Shown here: positions 13,702-20,585 of the stretch, piece by piece
Layout of the letters: the number at the start of each line of letters is the position of its first letter
Numbering within the stretch: the first letter of the stretch is position 1
DNA from: CAYSCS01 sp964429695
Lineage (GTDB): Bacteria; Acidobacteriota; Aminicenantia; Aminicenantales; Aminicenantaceae
Direction of reading: 5' to 3'
Assembly (NCBI GenBank): GCA_964429695.1
Contig: CAYSCS010000020.1
Span: forward strand, 1 to 20,585
Length of the DNA: 20,585 nt
Notes under the pieces: model-generated
Seen by the model: the letters and a program-made list of their open reading frames with translations, nothing else
Databases searched by the model: none
What the model was told of the DNA's origin: nothing
Translations under genes and position numbers: made by a program

Positions 13702-15132
13702 ATGAAGCTTATTTTTCTTCTTTTTCTTTATATGGGAATAATTTTCTTAACGGGCGTTTTATTCTTGAAGAGAATGAGAAGTCTGGAGGATTTTTTTCTT
13801 GCCTCCCGGAATCTTCCCCCTTCGCTTGTCTTCCTTTCGCTCGCTGCGAGCTGGCTCGGTGCGAGTTCCTTCCTCGTTTTACCTGATGAGGCATATTCAA
13901 GTGGAATTAGCTCTTTCTGGATAATGGGTATTCCTGCTTCACTCACAGTGCTAATCTTAGGCATATTTTTAGCCAAAAAAATTCGAAGTCTTCCCATAGT
14001 GAGCCTTCCTGACCTCTTACAATTACGCTATGGCCATGCAGTAAGACATCTGGGAGCTTCTCTTATAATCTGGTATATGATAGTGCTTGCCTCATCTCAA
14101 ATGGTAGCCATGGGTCATTTTCTGGAAGTACTGGTGGGAGTTAGCTATCTTGAAGGGATTGTTTTCGGTGCAGGAATAGTAGTTTTGTATTCATTTTTGG
14201 GAGGCTTTCGTTCTGTAGCCATCACCGATGCCCTTCAATTTTTTCTTCTCCTAGCAGGTCTCATCGTGTTTTTCTTGTTTTTTCTCAGTGAGATTTCAGT
14301 CAAAGAAGCCCTTGATTCTGCTCTCGATTTTGGAAGAAGAGGTTACTTAAACTTCTTTTTAGATATAAAAAAAAACATCCTGATTACCCTTTCTTTTGCC
14401 CTTGCCTGGACAGTATCCCCTATTGCCTGGCAAAGGATTCAGGCAGCCCGATCAGCAAAAAGTGCAAGGATAGCTCTTTTTGCTTCCTCTGGAACCTTTC
14501 TTATTCTTTTCGGGTCACTGGTTCTGGCAGGGATACTTTGTTTGCCCCTTTTTCATGGAAAACCTTTTTCCCACCCTCTTTTTATAGAAGTAATCTCTTC
14601 TACTCGTGGCTCCTTCTTGAGTGGGATTATGTTTGTTGGCTTGGTTTCTGCGCTGATGTCGACCATGGACACCGCCATAAACACGGGAGCGCTCTCTCTG
14701 ACCAGAGATTTATTTCAGCAACTATTCCCTCATTGTTCCTTGAGGGGAATTATCTTTTTAAGCCGCGCTTCTACCCTCTTTGTTTCGGGATTGGCTCTTC
14801 TTGTTGCCACACAGTTCCGGAGTATTCTCAAGACTCTAGGGCTTGCTTCTGAGATCATGGCAGAGGGGCTTTTCATTCCGGGGATAGCGATGATATTTAT
14901 CAAAAAGAAGAGGCCTCTTGCTGGCTTATTGAGCCTTGCAGCTGGAGGGGGGTTTTCGGTGGTTGGTTTTCTGTGCGAGTCTCAAGTACTAAAGTTTAAT
15001 TGGCCCTCATGGCCCGTTTCTTTGCCTTATGGTTTATCTTTGAGCATGCTTGGATATTCAATAGGGGTAGCCCTTCAAGAATTTAAAGAGAGGATGAAGT
15101 TAAGGCAGGGGGAAAAATTTTCCCCTCTTTAG
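13702..15132 (+). CDS. Sodium:solute symporter (SSS family)
   Basis: Sodium-coupled uptake carrier of the LeuT fold, 476 residues, about 13 membrane segments. The family signature is GGFRSVAITDALQFFLLL (167-184). The SSS motif after helix 1 appears as 'EDFFLASRNLPP' (29-40), then 'AASWLGASSFL'. Residues S320-T321 within 'ALMSTMDTAINTGALSLTRD' match the sodium-site helix 8. The substrate (sugar, amino acid, vitamin, carboxylate) cannot be decided. There is no C-terminal kinase or regulator domain. It is a single gene with its own promoter; a weak terminator overlaps its stop. Confidence 0.93.
   Translation: MKLIFLLFLYMGIIFLTGVLFLKRMRSLEDFFLASRNLPPSLVFLSLAASWLGASSFLVLPDEAYSSGISSFWIMGIPASLTVLILGIFLAKKIRSLPIVSLPDLLQLRYGHAVRHLGASLIIWYMIVLASSQMVAMGHFLEVLVGVSYLEGIVFGAGIVVLYSFLGGFRSVAITDALQFFLLLAGLIVFFLFFLSEISVKEALDSALDFGRRGYLNFFLDIKKNILITLSFALAWTVSPIAWQRIQAARSAKSARIALFASSGTFLILFGSLVLAGILCLPLFHGKPFSHPLFIEVISSTRGSFLSGIMFVGLVSALMSTMDTAINTGALSLTRDLFQQLFPHCSLRGIIFLSRASTLFVSGLALLVATQFRSILKTLGLASEIMAEGLFIPGIAMIFIKKKRPLAGLLSLAAGGGFSVVGFLCESQVLKFNWPSWPVSLPYGLSLSMLGYSIGVALQEFKERMKLRQGEKFSPL
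15108..15130 (+). terminator. Weak candidate terminator at the end of the symporter gene
   Basis: GGGGGAA (15108-15114) pairs with TTCCCCT (15120-15126) around a five-base A/T loop, followed by CTTT. The stem is GC-rich but overlaps the last codons and the T-run is short, so efficiency is doubtful. Confidence 0.3.
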
Positions 15133-15414
15133 GTTTAATACTTGAAGAAAAATTAAATTGAAAATCTTCTCTATTTTGGCTCTTTATATATTATAATAAT
15201 GGCGCTTCGAGCTCTTCAGCTCGTAAATGAGGCAAAATTTAGTTAGCAGATGAAGGAAAAAGTTAAGGTCAATGGGCTTAATACGAAAAGAAGGACGAGG
15301 GGAGCATAATTTATTAATTTACAAAATGATGTTACTCAAGATGAAGCTCTTCAACGCTTCACTTTATCACTCACGAAAATATCTAATGGGCGATGATAAT
15401 TAGCTCTTATTAAG

Positions 15415-16068
15415 ATGAAAATCGGGGAAAGGATACGCTGGGGACTCACAGGAATTCTGGGAAGAATAATTCTCTGGGTCTGGTGCAAATTAGCAAGAAT
15501 AGAGGTTAAGGGAGAAGAAGAATACAGAATTTTAAGGTCAAAAAGGATCCCGGTAATAATTCTCGTCTGGCATGGAAGAATTTTCCTTGTTCCTTATTTC
15601 TTCCGCCATAGAGGGAGTGCGCCTCTAATAAGCCCAAGTCGAGACGGTGAGATAGTTTCTTCCATAATGTCAAGATGGGGATACAAGATAATCCGTGGCT
15701 CTAGCTCTCATTCCATAATAAAGCCTTGGAATGAGATGAAGAAAGAACTTCAAAGAGGTGGTGAGGTAATAATCGTTCCAGATGGCCCGCGGGGCCCGAA
15801 TAGAAAAATGAAGATTGGCTGTCTTAAACTTGCTCAGGAAACAGGGGCATATCTTATCCCTTTTACCTTTGCAGCTTCGAGAAAGAGATTCTTCAAGAGC
15901 TGGGACCAATTCATGATTTTTCTTCCCTTTTCAAGGGTCCTGGCTGTCTATGGTCCCCCTATCCTTGTCAGCCCAGAACTTGGGGAACAGGAGCTTGAGA
16001 GGGAGAGAGAGAAGATTGAGCGAATTTTTGTTGATTGGGAAAGGGAAATTGATGGTCAATTCAACTGA
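15415..16068 (+). CDS. DUF374 lysophospholipid acyltransferase-like protein
   Basis: 217 residues. One amphipathic or membrane stretch (about 8-28) precedes the domain. The family blocks are visible: 'ILVWHGRIFLVPYF' (H53), 'LISPSRDGEI' (71-80), 'GYKIIRGSSS' and 'VPDGPRGPNRKMK' (121-133). The fold is that of glycerolipid and lipid-A acyltransferases, usually at the inner face of the cytoplasmic membrane, adding an acyl chain to a lipid acceptor; the acceptor is unknown. In other genomes the family often sits by lipid A genes, but none are here. The ATG at 15415 has no Shine-Dalgarno sequence, and I see no convincing promoter in the 282-base gap upstream. Confidence 0.85.
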   Translation: MKIGERIRWGLTGILGRIILWVWCKLARIEVKGEEEYRILRSKRIPVIILVWHGRIFLVPYFFRHRGSAPLISPSRDGEIVSSIMSRWGYKIIRGSSSHSIIKPWNEMKKELQRGGEVIIVPDGPRGPNRKMKIGCLKLAQETGAYLIPFTFAASRKRFFKSWDQFMIFLPFSRVLAVYGPPILVSPELGEQELEREREKIERIFVDWEREIDGQFN

Positions 16069-16193
16069 AAACAGTAAAAGCCAATTTTCCGAGTTAACAT
16101 ACTCTAGGGAAAATATGCTTCACAAGATTGAATTTAAGATACATTTTTACGCTAAAAAAATTCTGACGTATAACCTTCATTTAAAAAATATTT

Positions 16194-16222
16194 TTGGTGC
16201 TTTATAGTTTTTATGTTATAAA
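16194..16222 (+). promoter_or_regulatory. Promoter of the TAtT-like TPR gene
   Basis: TTGGTG (16194-16199), 17-base spacer, TATAAA (16217-16222). The leader to ATG 16244 contains AGGAG at 16233-16237, six bases before the start, so this gene is translated in the ordinary way, unlike several neighbours. Confidence 0.55.
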
Positions 16223-16243
16223 TACGCCGAAAAGGAGTGGTTA

Positions 16244-16999
16244 ATGAAGGTGAAGAGTTCGATCATCATTCTTCTTTTCCCTATTCTTAATTTACTCCTC
16301 CCTTCACAGTCAGGAGAAGAACTCATTCTCAGAGGAGATGAACTCTATCTTCAGATGGAGAACCTTGAGACAGCCTTGGCAGCCAAAGAAAAATACATGG
16401 AAGCTCTTTCAAAAGAAGGGGACAAATATGAAGTCTACTGGAGATTAGCAAGAATCTTGTATTTTATAGGAGCGCATACGGAGGACAAAGAGGAGAAGAA
16501 AGCCATTTTTTCTCAAGGAATTTATTATGCCAAGAAGGCAGTGGAGCTGAATCCAGAAAAACCGGACGGCCACTACTGGTTTGGAGTCTGTAATGGAGTT
16601 TATGGTGAGACAAGAGGAGTTCTCAAGAGCCTTTCTCTTGTCAAGCCTATCAGAGAAGCCATGGAAAAAGTAATTGAGATTGATAGAAGCTATGAAGATG
16701 GGGGAGCTGACCGGGTGTTAGGCAGGATGTTTTTCAAACTGCCAGGGTTTGTAGGAGGGAGCAAAGAGAAATCTCTTCAACATCTTTTAAAGTCAAAGGA
16801 ACTCGGGCCAGATGATCCCTTGACTCGCATTTATCTTGCGGATACCTATCTAGCGCTTAACAAAGTGGATAAGGCAAGAGAAGAGCTGGAATATGTTCTA
16901 AACATGAAGCCTGATCCTCGCTGGGTCATAGGAGTTAATGAATATAAAGAAGAAGCCCGGGAGATGCTCAAGAGAAAAGAATTCAAGAAAAAGAGCTGA
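16244..16999 (+). CDS. TAtT-like periplasmic TPR protein (TRAP transporter T component family)
   Basis: 251 residues with a signal peptide (1-22). TPR-like helices run through the chain. The family-specific segment 'GGADRVLGRMFFKLPGF' with 'VGGSKEKSLQHLLKSKEL' and 'TRIYLADTYLALNKVDKARE' matches what I remember of the T component of tripartite TRAP transporters from Treponema (TatT), a ring-forming lipid-binding protein. Unlike typical members there is no lipobox cysteine. No substrate-binding or DctM/DctQ-like gene lies in the window, so it is an orphan here and may serve another transport system. It converges with the AMMECR1 gene over 11 bases. Confidence 0.7.
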   Translation: MKVKSSIIILLFPILNLLLPSQSGEELILRGDELYLQMENLETALAAKEKYMEALSKEGDKYEVYWRLARILYFIGAHTEDKEEKKAIFSQGIYYAKKAVELNPEKPDGHYWFGVCNGVYGETRGVLKSLSLVKPIREAMEKVIEIDRSYEDGGADRVLGRMFFKLPGFVGGSKEKSLQHLLKSKELGPDDPLTRIYLADTYLALNKVDKAREELEYVLNMKPDPRWVIGVNEYKEEAREMLKRKEFKKKS

Positions 17000-17010
17000 T
17001 GAGTGAATTC

Positions 17011-17955
17011 TTATTCTGAGAAGACTTCGGCAGAAAAAATCTCGATCTTAGCTCCCTTTTTCCATTCATCCTCATCCAATCCAGCCTTAAGACATCCATG
17101 ACGAAGAAAAGTTTCCAAATCCCAGCCCCACTCGAGGGGTACTTGGGGGAGAAGGAGCCCCCTGTTTGGGCCTTTTGAGACTATGATTCCATGTTCACCT
17201 ATTTTTATCTCTTTGATGTTCTTTACGGTCTTAGGCAGGGTGAGGACAGAGATTTCAATCTTAGTTTTTTCGAGTTCGTCGAGGGAGAGGGGTTTGAAGC
17301 GGAAATCCTGAGTTGCTGCAGATATAGCTACCTCAATTACCGTCTCATACAGAGGTTTATAAGGGAGAGGATATCCTATACACCCTCTTAGCTCGCCTTC
17401 GAATTTGAGGGTAACAAACGCGCCGCGCATTTGCCTGAGTTGCTCATCCTTGACCTCAATCTTTAGAGGCTCTTCGGTCTTGAGATAATGTTCTATTGCC
17501 TGACGGGCCAGATTGAGAAGGATTTTTTTTTGCTCTTCATTTAATGATTTCATCTCTTCATGTTCCTTGATAGAATTAAGTAAATTTATCGGTGAAAGAA
17601 TAAAATCTCGTTCATACTCGATAACGTAGGCCTTCATCCTTAACTTTCCTTTTGGGCTGGAATGAATCTCGAGAAAGAGCTTTGAATGGGCAAAGGGAGC
17701 GAGGATTCTCTTCTTTTTTTCTGGAGTTGGGTTGAAAGAAAAAAAGCCAAGAATTTTCCCCTCGAAAAGCCTATCAATTTCGAAAAAACTTTTCAGTGAG
17801 GAATAAAATTTAGGAAGCGAAGGAAAGACTTTCTGGATGAAGTATCGATTACCAACCTTGTTTCCTATGAGGAGACCATTTTTAGATGAGAGAGAGGAGA
17901 TGAGGGACAAGGCCTCAATAAATCTATATGCTTCACGCGTTATGTAAGCATCCAT
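17011..17955 (-). CDS. AMMECR1-domain protein with degenerate JAB/MPN-like N-terminal domain
   Basis: 314 residues. Residues about 138-314 are an AMMECR1 domain: 'RGAFVTLKFEGELRGCIGY' (177-195), 'AISAATQDFRFKPLS' (210-224) and 'HGIIVSKGPNRGLLLPQ' (255-271) with 'EWGWDLETFLRHGCLKAGL'. C192 in LRGCIG is the nearly invariant cysteine. Residues about 3-123 resemble a JAB/MPN fold: 'YITREAYRFIE', 'NGLLIGNKVGNRYFIQKVFP', and 'ILGFFSFNP' where the metal motif H-x-H-x would stand. Both histidines are replaced by phenylalanine (71/72-74 region), so it should not be an active metalloprotease. Neither Memo nor a radical SAM partner of the AmmeMemoRadiSam group is in the window. It has an extended -10 promoter and no Shine-Dalgarno sequence. 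Confidence 0.85.
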   Translation of the reverse strand: MDAYITREAYRFIEALSLISSLSSKNGLLIGNKVGNRYFIQKVFPSLPKFYSSLKSFFEIDRLFEGKILGFFSFNPTPEKKKRILAPFAHSKLFLEIHSSPKGKLRMKAYVIEYERDFILSPINLLNSIKEHEEMKSLNEEQKKILLNLARQAIEHYLKTEEPLKIEVKDEQLRQMRGAFVTLKFEGELRGCIGYPLPYKPLYETVIEVAISAATQDFRFKPLSLDELEKTKIEISVLTLPKTVKNIKEIKIGEHGIIVSKGPNRGLLLPQVPLEWGWDLETFLRHGCLKAGLDEDEWKKGAKIEIFSAEVFSE

Positions 17956-17966
17956 TTATTAATTTG

Positions 17967-18011
17967 ATTATAACAGAAAATCTAAGCTTAAAATAGCAAC
18001 CCTTTTCTGTT
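17967..18011 (-). promoter_or_regulatory. Extended -10 promoter and flanking inverted repeat of the AMMECR1 gene
   Basis: Reading leftward, TGT-TATAAT (17975-17967) lies 11 bases before the ATG, leaving about 4-5 leader bases and no ribosome site. AACAGAAAA (17972-17980) and TTTTCTGTT (18003-18011) are perfect 9-bp inverted copies with centres 31 bp apart, one touching the -10 box and one just upstream of the -35 position, so a dimeric regulator could bind both. The interval 17956-18098 shows no other gene. Confidence 0.5.
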
Positions 18012-18098
18012 TTAATCTCATCGCCATCGAACTTTTCAAGGCTCTTTCGAGTTAAGAAGAAGGTTTTTGGAGATGATATTACTTTTTCTTGAAGATTT

Positions 18099-19556
18099 TT
18101 AAATCAGTCCTATCATGGGAGCAATGACCCCCACTCCCAGGCAGATGAGAACAATCCCCACAATTTCTAAAATAAATCCTATCTTGATCATCTTTTGAAT
18201 GGGAATGTAGCCTGAACCGTAGACAATGGCATTTGGAGGAGTAGAGACGGGGAGCATGAAAGCGAAGCTACATCCGAGAGCTGAAGCAAAGACAGGTACA
18301 ACAGGATTTATGGAAGCAGCCTTAGAAAGAGCGATTATGATAGGAATGGCAATATTGGCTGAGGCTGTGTTGGAGGCCACTTCGGTCAGAAAGACACAGA
18401 ATGTTACCGAAAAAAAGGTGATGGCAAGAAGGCTTTCCTTATTTCCTGCAGAGGAAATTATGAATCTTCCGATTTCCTCAGCGAGGCCGCTTTCAAAAAT
18501 TTGAAGTCCGAGCGATAGCCCACCGCCAAAAAGAATGAGCGTGCCCCAGTCTATTTTCATCGCCTCCTTGACATGCAGAGTGAATTCGCCTTTTTTTAGA
18601 TTTACAGGAAGGAGAAAAAGAAGAGAGGCACCGATTAGGGCTACAACTGATTCAGGGAAGTGTCTTTCAAGCCAGAGATAAAAACTGTGTTCTCGGCCTA
18701 GAAAGAGAGAGATGATGCCTGGAGAGACCCAGAGGAAAACAGTGATTAAGAAGGCCAGAAGAACATTCTTCTGCCCTCTATTCAAACCTCCACATTCTCT
18801 TTCAGGAAAAGAAGGTAAGCTAATTTGAGGATTAGAATTCCCAAGCTTTATTTTCATCAGGAGAAAAAGAAAAATGTGCATGGGCACAATCACCAGAAAT
18901 CCTATCACCATCCATTGGAAAAAGTTTATCTTGTAGCCGGTCAGCCTGGAAAGCATGCCTATGGCTATTAGGTTGGGAGGACTACCGATAGGGGTGCCAA
19001 TCCCTCCGATGGAAGAAGAGTAGGCAATGGTGAGCATCAAAAAGGTTGTAAAGGAATCTTTCCCTTTTTCTGATGCCTTATTAAGAGAGGAACCTAAAAC
19101 CCCAAGGGCAATAGGAAACATCATCGCCGTTGTGGCGGTGTTGCTTATCCACATGGAAATGAAGGAAGTTGTGAAGGCAAAGGAAAGGATTATCCTGCTT
19201 TTTTTACTGGCGACAACCTTCAGAGAGAGAATAGAATGCGCAAGTTTCAAGTCTAAGGAATGAAAACTCATGCCTCTTGCCAGAATGAATCCTCCCATGA
19301 AAAGCATGATAACAGGATCTGCAAAGGGGGCAAAAGCTTCCTTGGCAGGAGCGATTTGAAAGACAGTTATCAGCACAGGAATGAGGAGTGCTGTGATGGG
19401 AATAGGAATGCATTCGCTCACCCACCAGGTTATGACGAAAAGAAAAATTGAAAAGATGTAATGAGCCTTTGGATTTTGAGGAAGAAGTGGAGAAAAATAA
19501 GAAATCAAGAAGAAAAGAGGACCGAGGAAAAAGCCGATTTTTTTCCTTATTTCCAT
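18099..19556 (-). CDS. DASS family sodium/dicarboxylate (anion) transporter
   Basis: 485 residues, about 11-12 membrane segments, the SLC13/VcINDY architecture with two inverted halves. The paired Ser-Asn-Thr substrate motifs are intact: SNT at 138-140 (in 'ISNTATTAMMFPIA') and at 395-397 (in 'ASNTASANIAIPI'). The sodium-site loops appear as 'GTPIGSPPNLIAIG' (187-200) and 'STPPNAIVYGSG' (438-449). Likely substrates are succinate, malate, fumarate or citrate, but sulfate or other anions are possible within the family. It begins ten bases after the methyltransferase stop, so it is probably transcribed with that gene from the promoter at 20375-20403. Confidence 0.93.
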   Translation of the reverse strand: MEIRKKIGFFLGPLFFLISYFSPLLPQNPKAHYIFSIFLFVITWWVSECIPIPITALLIPVLITVFQIAPAKEAFAPFADPVIMLFMGGFILARGMSFHSLDLKLAHSILSLKVVASKKSRIILSFAFTTSFISMWISNTATTAMMFPIALGVLGSSLNKASEKGKDSFTTFLMLTIAYSSSIGGIGTPIGSPPNLIAIGMLSRLTGYKINFFQWMVIGFLVIVPMHIFLFLLMKIKLGNSNPQISLPSFPERECGGLNRGQKNVLLAFLITVFLWVSPGIISLFLGREHSFYLWLERHFPESVVALIGASLLFLLPVNLKKGEFTLHVKEAMKIDWGTLILFGGGLSLGLQIFESGLAEEIGRFIISSAGNKESLLAITFFSVTFCVFLTEVASNTASANIAIPIIIALSKAASINPVVPVFASALGCSFAFMLPVSTPPNAIVYGSGYIPIQKMIKIGFILEIVGIVLICLGVGVIAPMIGLI

Positions 19557-19566
19557 CTCTCAGGTT

Positions 19567-20367
19567 TTATGGACCGGATTTTCTTGCCCAGATGAGAATG
19601 CCATATCCTTTCTGGAAAAAAAGAAGTTTATCCAATCTGCTAATCATCCAGAGCAAAGGATAGACGAAGGAATAAAGTCTAAACACTTTTTCGACTGAAG
19701 CGAATTCTTCTTTTGAGGAAGGCCTTATATGTCCATCTCTAAGAGTGGGGGCTTCGGGTTTAGAGAATAATTTTATGTAGAAAAAATTAAGCACAAGCTC
19801 AATTGCTTCTGAAAAAAAACGGGCGAAAGTTGTCTTTTTTTCGATAGAGAAGTGGGTGTTGCGGAGTTTTTCCTCGAGCTCTTTAAGAGTGTATCCTTCT
19901 TTTTTATGCCCGTAGTTCTCTATTTTCAATCCCAGTAAGGGTCGGACTCTGTTGAGCAACATTTTTTTTCCTCTACGAGGGGTGGCGAGGATGAGGATGC
20001 CTTCCTCCTTTAGCACACGATTAATCTCCTTAAGACAGAAAAGGTCGTCTTCGAGGTGTTCAAGGTAGTCAAGACAGAGGACAAGATTGAAAACTCTGTT
20101 TTGAAAAGGAAGTGATCCAGGTCCAATTTGGATTAGGTTCTTTTCGAGCAGGTTCTTAGATGTTTTTAAGTTCAAGAAATCTTGGTCAACACTCACCCAA
20201 AATCCGCCCTTCTTTCTCAAGAAAAAGCTCAGAATTCCCTGGGCACAACCTAAGTCGAGGACTAAAGATTGAGGAGCTATTTTCAGATTATTTTCGAGAA
20301 TTTTGAGCTTTTCTTTCTTCTTTATAGATTTTTTTAGGATTTCTACCTGCCAGAATCTTATGCTCAT
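19567..20367 (-). CDS. Class I SAM-dependent methyltransferase (Methyltransf_11 type)
   Basis: 266 residues from ATG 20367-20365. SAM-binding motif I is 'VLDLGCAQG' (36-44), the ribose-binding acid is D61 in 'SVDQD', and 'FNLVLCLDYLEHLEDD' (93-108) is the post-motif with the His-Leu seen in Methyltransf_11. 'INRVLKEEGILILATP' closes the fold. The C-terminal part (about 185-255) is hydrophobic and may associate with the membrane; the substrate is unknown. A longer frame beginning at TTG 20403 is open, but that TTG is the -35 box of a 17-base-spaced promoter whose -10 box ends seven bases before ATG 20367, so I reject it. Confidence 0.88.
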   Translation of the reverse strand: MSIRFWQVEILKKSIKKKEKLKILENNLKIAPQSLVLDLGCAQGILSFFLRKKGGFWVSVDQDFLNLKTSKNLLEKNLIQIGPGSLPFQNRVFNLVLCLDYLEHLEDDLFCLKEINRVLKEEGILILATPRRGKKMLLNRVRPLLGLKIENYGHKKEGYTLKELEEKLRNTHFSIEKKTTFARFFSEAIELVLNFFYIKLFSKPEAPTLRDGHIRPSSKEEFASVEKVFRLYSFVYPLLWMISRLDKLLFFQKGYGILIWARKSGP

Positions 20368-20374
20368 TTTTTGA

Positions 20375-20403
20375 ATTATATTTTTTTTCTCTATAAGAGA
20401 CAA
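20375..20403 (-). promoter_or_regulatory. Promoter of the methyltransferase-DASS operon, leaderless
   Basis: Reading leftward, TTGTCT (20403-20398), 17-base spacer, perfect TATAAT (20380-20375). Exactly seven bases (20374-20368) separate the -10 box from ATG 20367, so the expected RNA start coincides with the start codon. No Shine-Dalgarno sequence could exist on such a transcript. Confidence 0.7.
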
Positions 20404-20429
20404 GAAAAGATAGGCTCTTCCGTAAAAAG

Positions 20430-20506
20430 TGTGGTGATTTTTAGATAGAAATGTGGTAGGAACTCCTTGAAAATAAAGGAAAAAAGAAAGGGGTTAACCT
20501 ACCACA
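20430..20506. repeat. TGTGGT repeats, including a 9-bp inverted pair
   Basis: TGTGGTAGG at 20452-20460 and its exact complement CCTACCACA at 20498-20506 lie 37 bases apart. A related copy TGTGGTG at 20430-20436 precedes by 22 bases in direct orientation. They sit between the leaderless methyltransferase promoter and the right-edge frame and could be operator sites or element ends. Confidence 0.45.
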
Positions 20507-20507
20507 A

Positions 20508-20585
20508 ATGACCCTTCAAAATTTTATGCTAATTTTTTTAGGCTTGCAAGGTTTCAAAGTAAGGCAAGTAGAGATAGGGGAAGAA
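20508..20585 (+). CDS. Possible partial ORF at right edge, transposase-like N-terminus
   Basis: Frame open from ATG 20508 to the window end (26 codons), beginning MTLQNFMLIFLGLQGFKVRQ; a second in-frame ATG lies at 20526. The pattern 'F-L-G-L-x-G-F-x-V-x-x-V-E' is reminiscent of ISL3-type transposase N-termini, but 26 residues cannot establish it. No clear ribosome site or promoter precedes it; the only GGGG lies 13 or more bases upstream. Treat as a hint. Confidence 0.3.
   Translation, partial: MTLQNFMLIFLGLQGFKVRQVEIGEE

Noticed and set aside
15199..15394. Several 14-25 codon ORFs between the symporter and DUF374 genes
   Set aside because: No ribosome sites, no conserved motif, and lengths expected by chance.

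Overview
The window looks like chromosomal DNA of a diderm, probably uncultivated bacterium. A LolA homologue, a periplasmic amidase and a lipoprotein-type signal all imply an outer membrane. The mix of genes (GerMN protein, DUF4097 protein, TAtT-like TPR protein, bactofilin-like membrane protein, short EF-Ts, order rplM-rpsI-rpsB-tsf-pyrH-frr) reminds me of Acidobacteriota or Aminicenantes-like lineages. That placement is inference; no marker was searched.

Layout. At 1-187 the start of a leftward gene, probably a transposase, runs off the left edge. At 290-681 a near-consensus promoter drives a complete tmRNA gene (ssrA). It is followed without a visible terminator by an envelope/translation cluster on the + strand: N-acetylmuramoyl-L-alanine amidase, GerMN protein and the ribosome-assembly GTPase Der. 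A leftward DUF4097 protein and a rightward TPR lipoprotein then share a divergent promoter region (4725-4924), followed by a rhomboid protease. From 6784 to 10495 lies the translation operon rplM-rpsI-rpsB-tsf-pyrH-frr, with its own promoter and strong Shine-Dalgarno sites.

Convergent to it is a leftward block (13232 to 10502): lolA, an ECF sigma factor, a zinc-finger anti-sigma factor and a bactofilin-like membrane protein. The last three abut or overlap. After a 469-bp gap come a rightward sodium:solute symporter, a DUF374 acyltransferase-like protein and a TAtT-like TPR protein. The right end is leftward: a SAM methyltransferase and a DASS transporter (a 10-base gap, so one operon), then a separate AMMECR1 protein. 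A possible partial rightward ORF lies at the extreme right edge.

Most notable points. (1) Several genes (methyltransferase, AMMECR1 protein, symporter, lolA) have a -10 box only 7-11 bases before the ATG and no Shine-Dalgarno sequence, which suggests leaderless mRNAs; in the methyltransferase an apparent TTG start is really the -35 box. (2) The AMMECR1 protein carries an N-terminal region resembling a JAB/MPN domain that has lost its metal ligands. (3) A compact sigma/anti-sigma/bactofilin-like unit may be an envelope-sensing module. (4) The tmRNA encodes an unusually short tag inside potential hairpins. I see no CRISPR array, tRNA, rRNA, defence island or prophage here.
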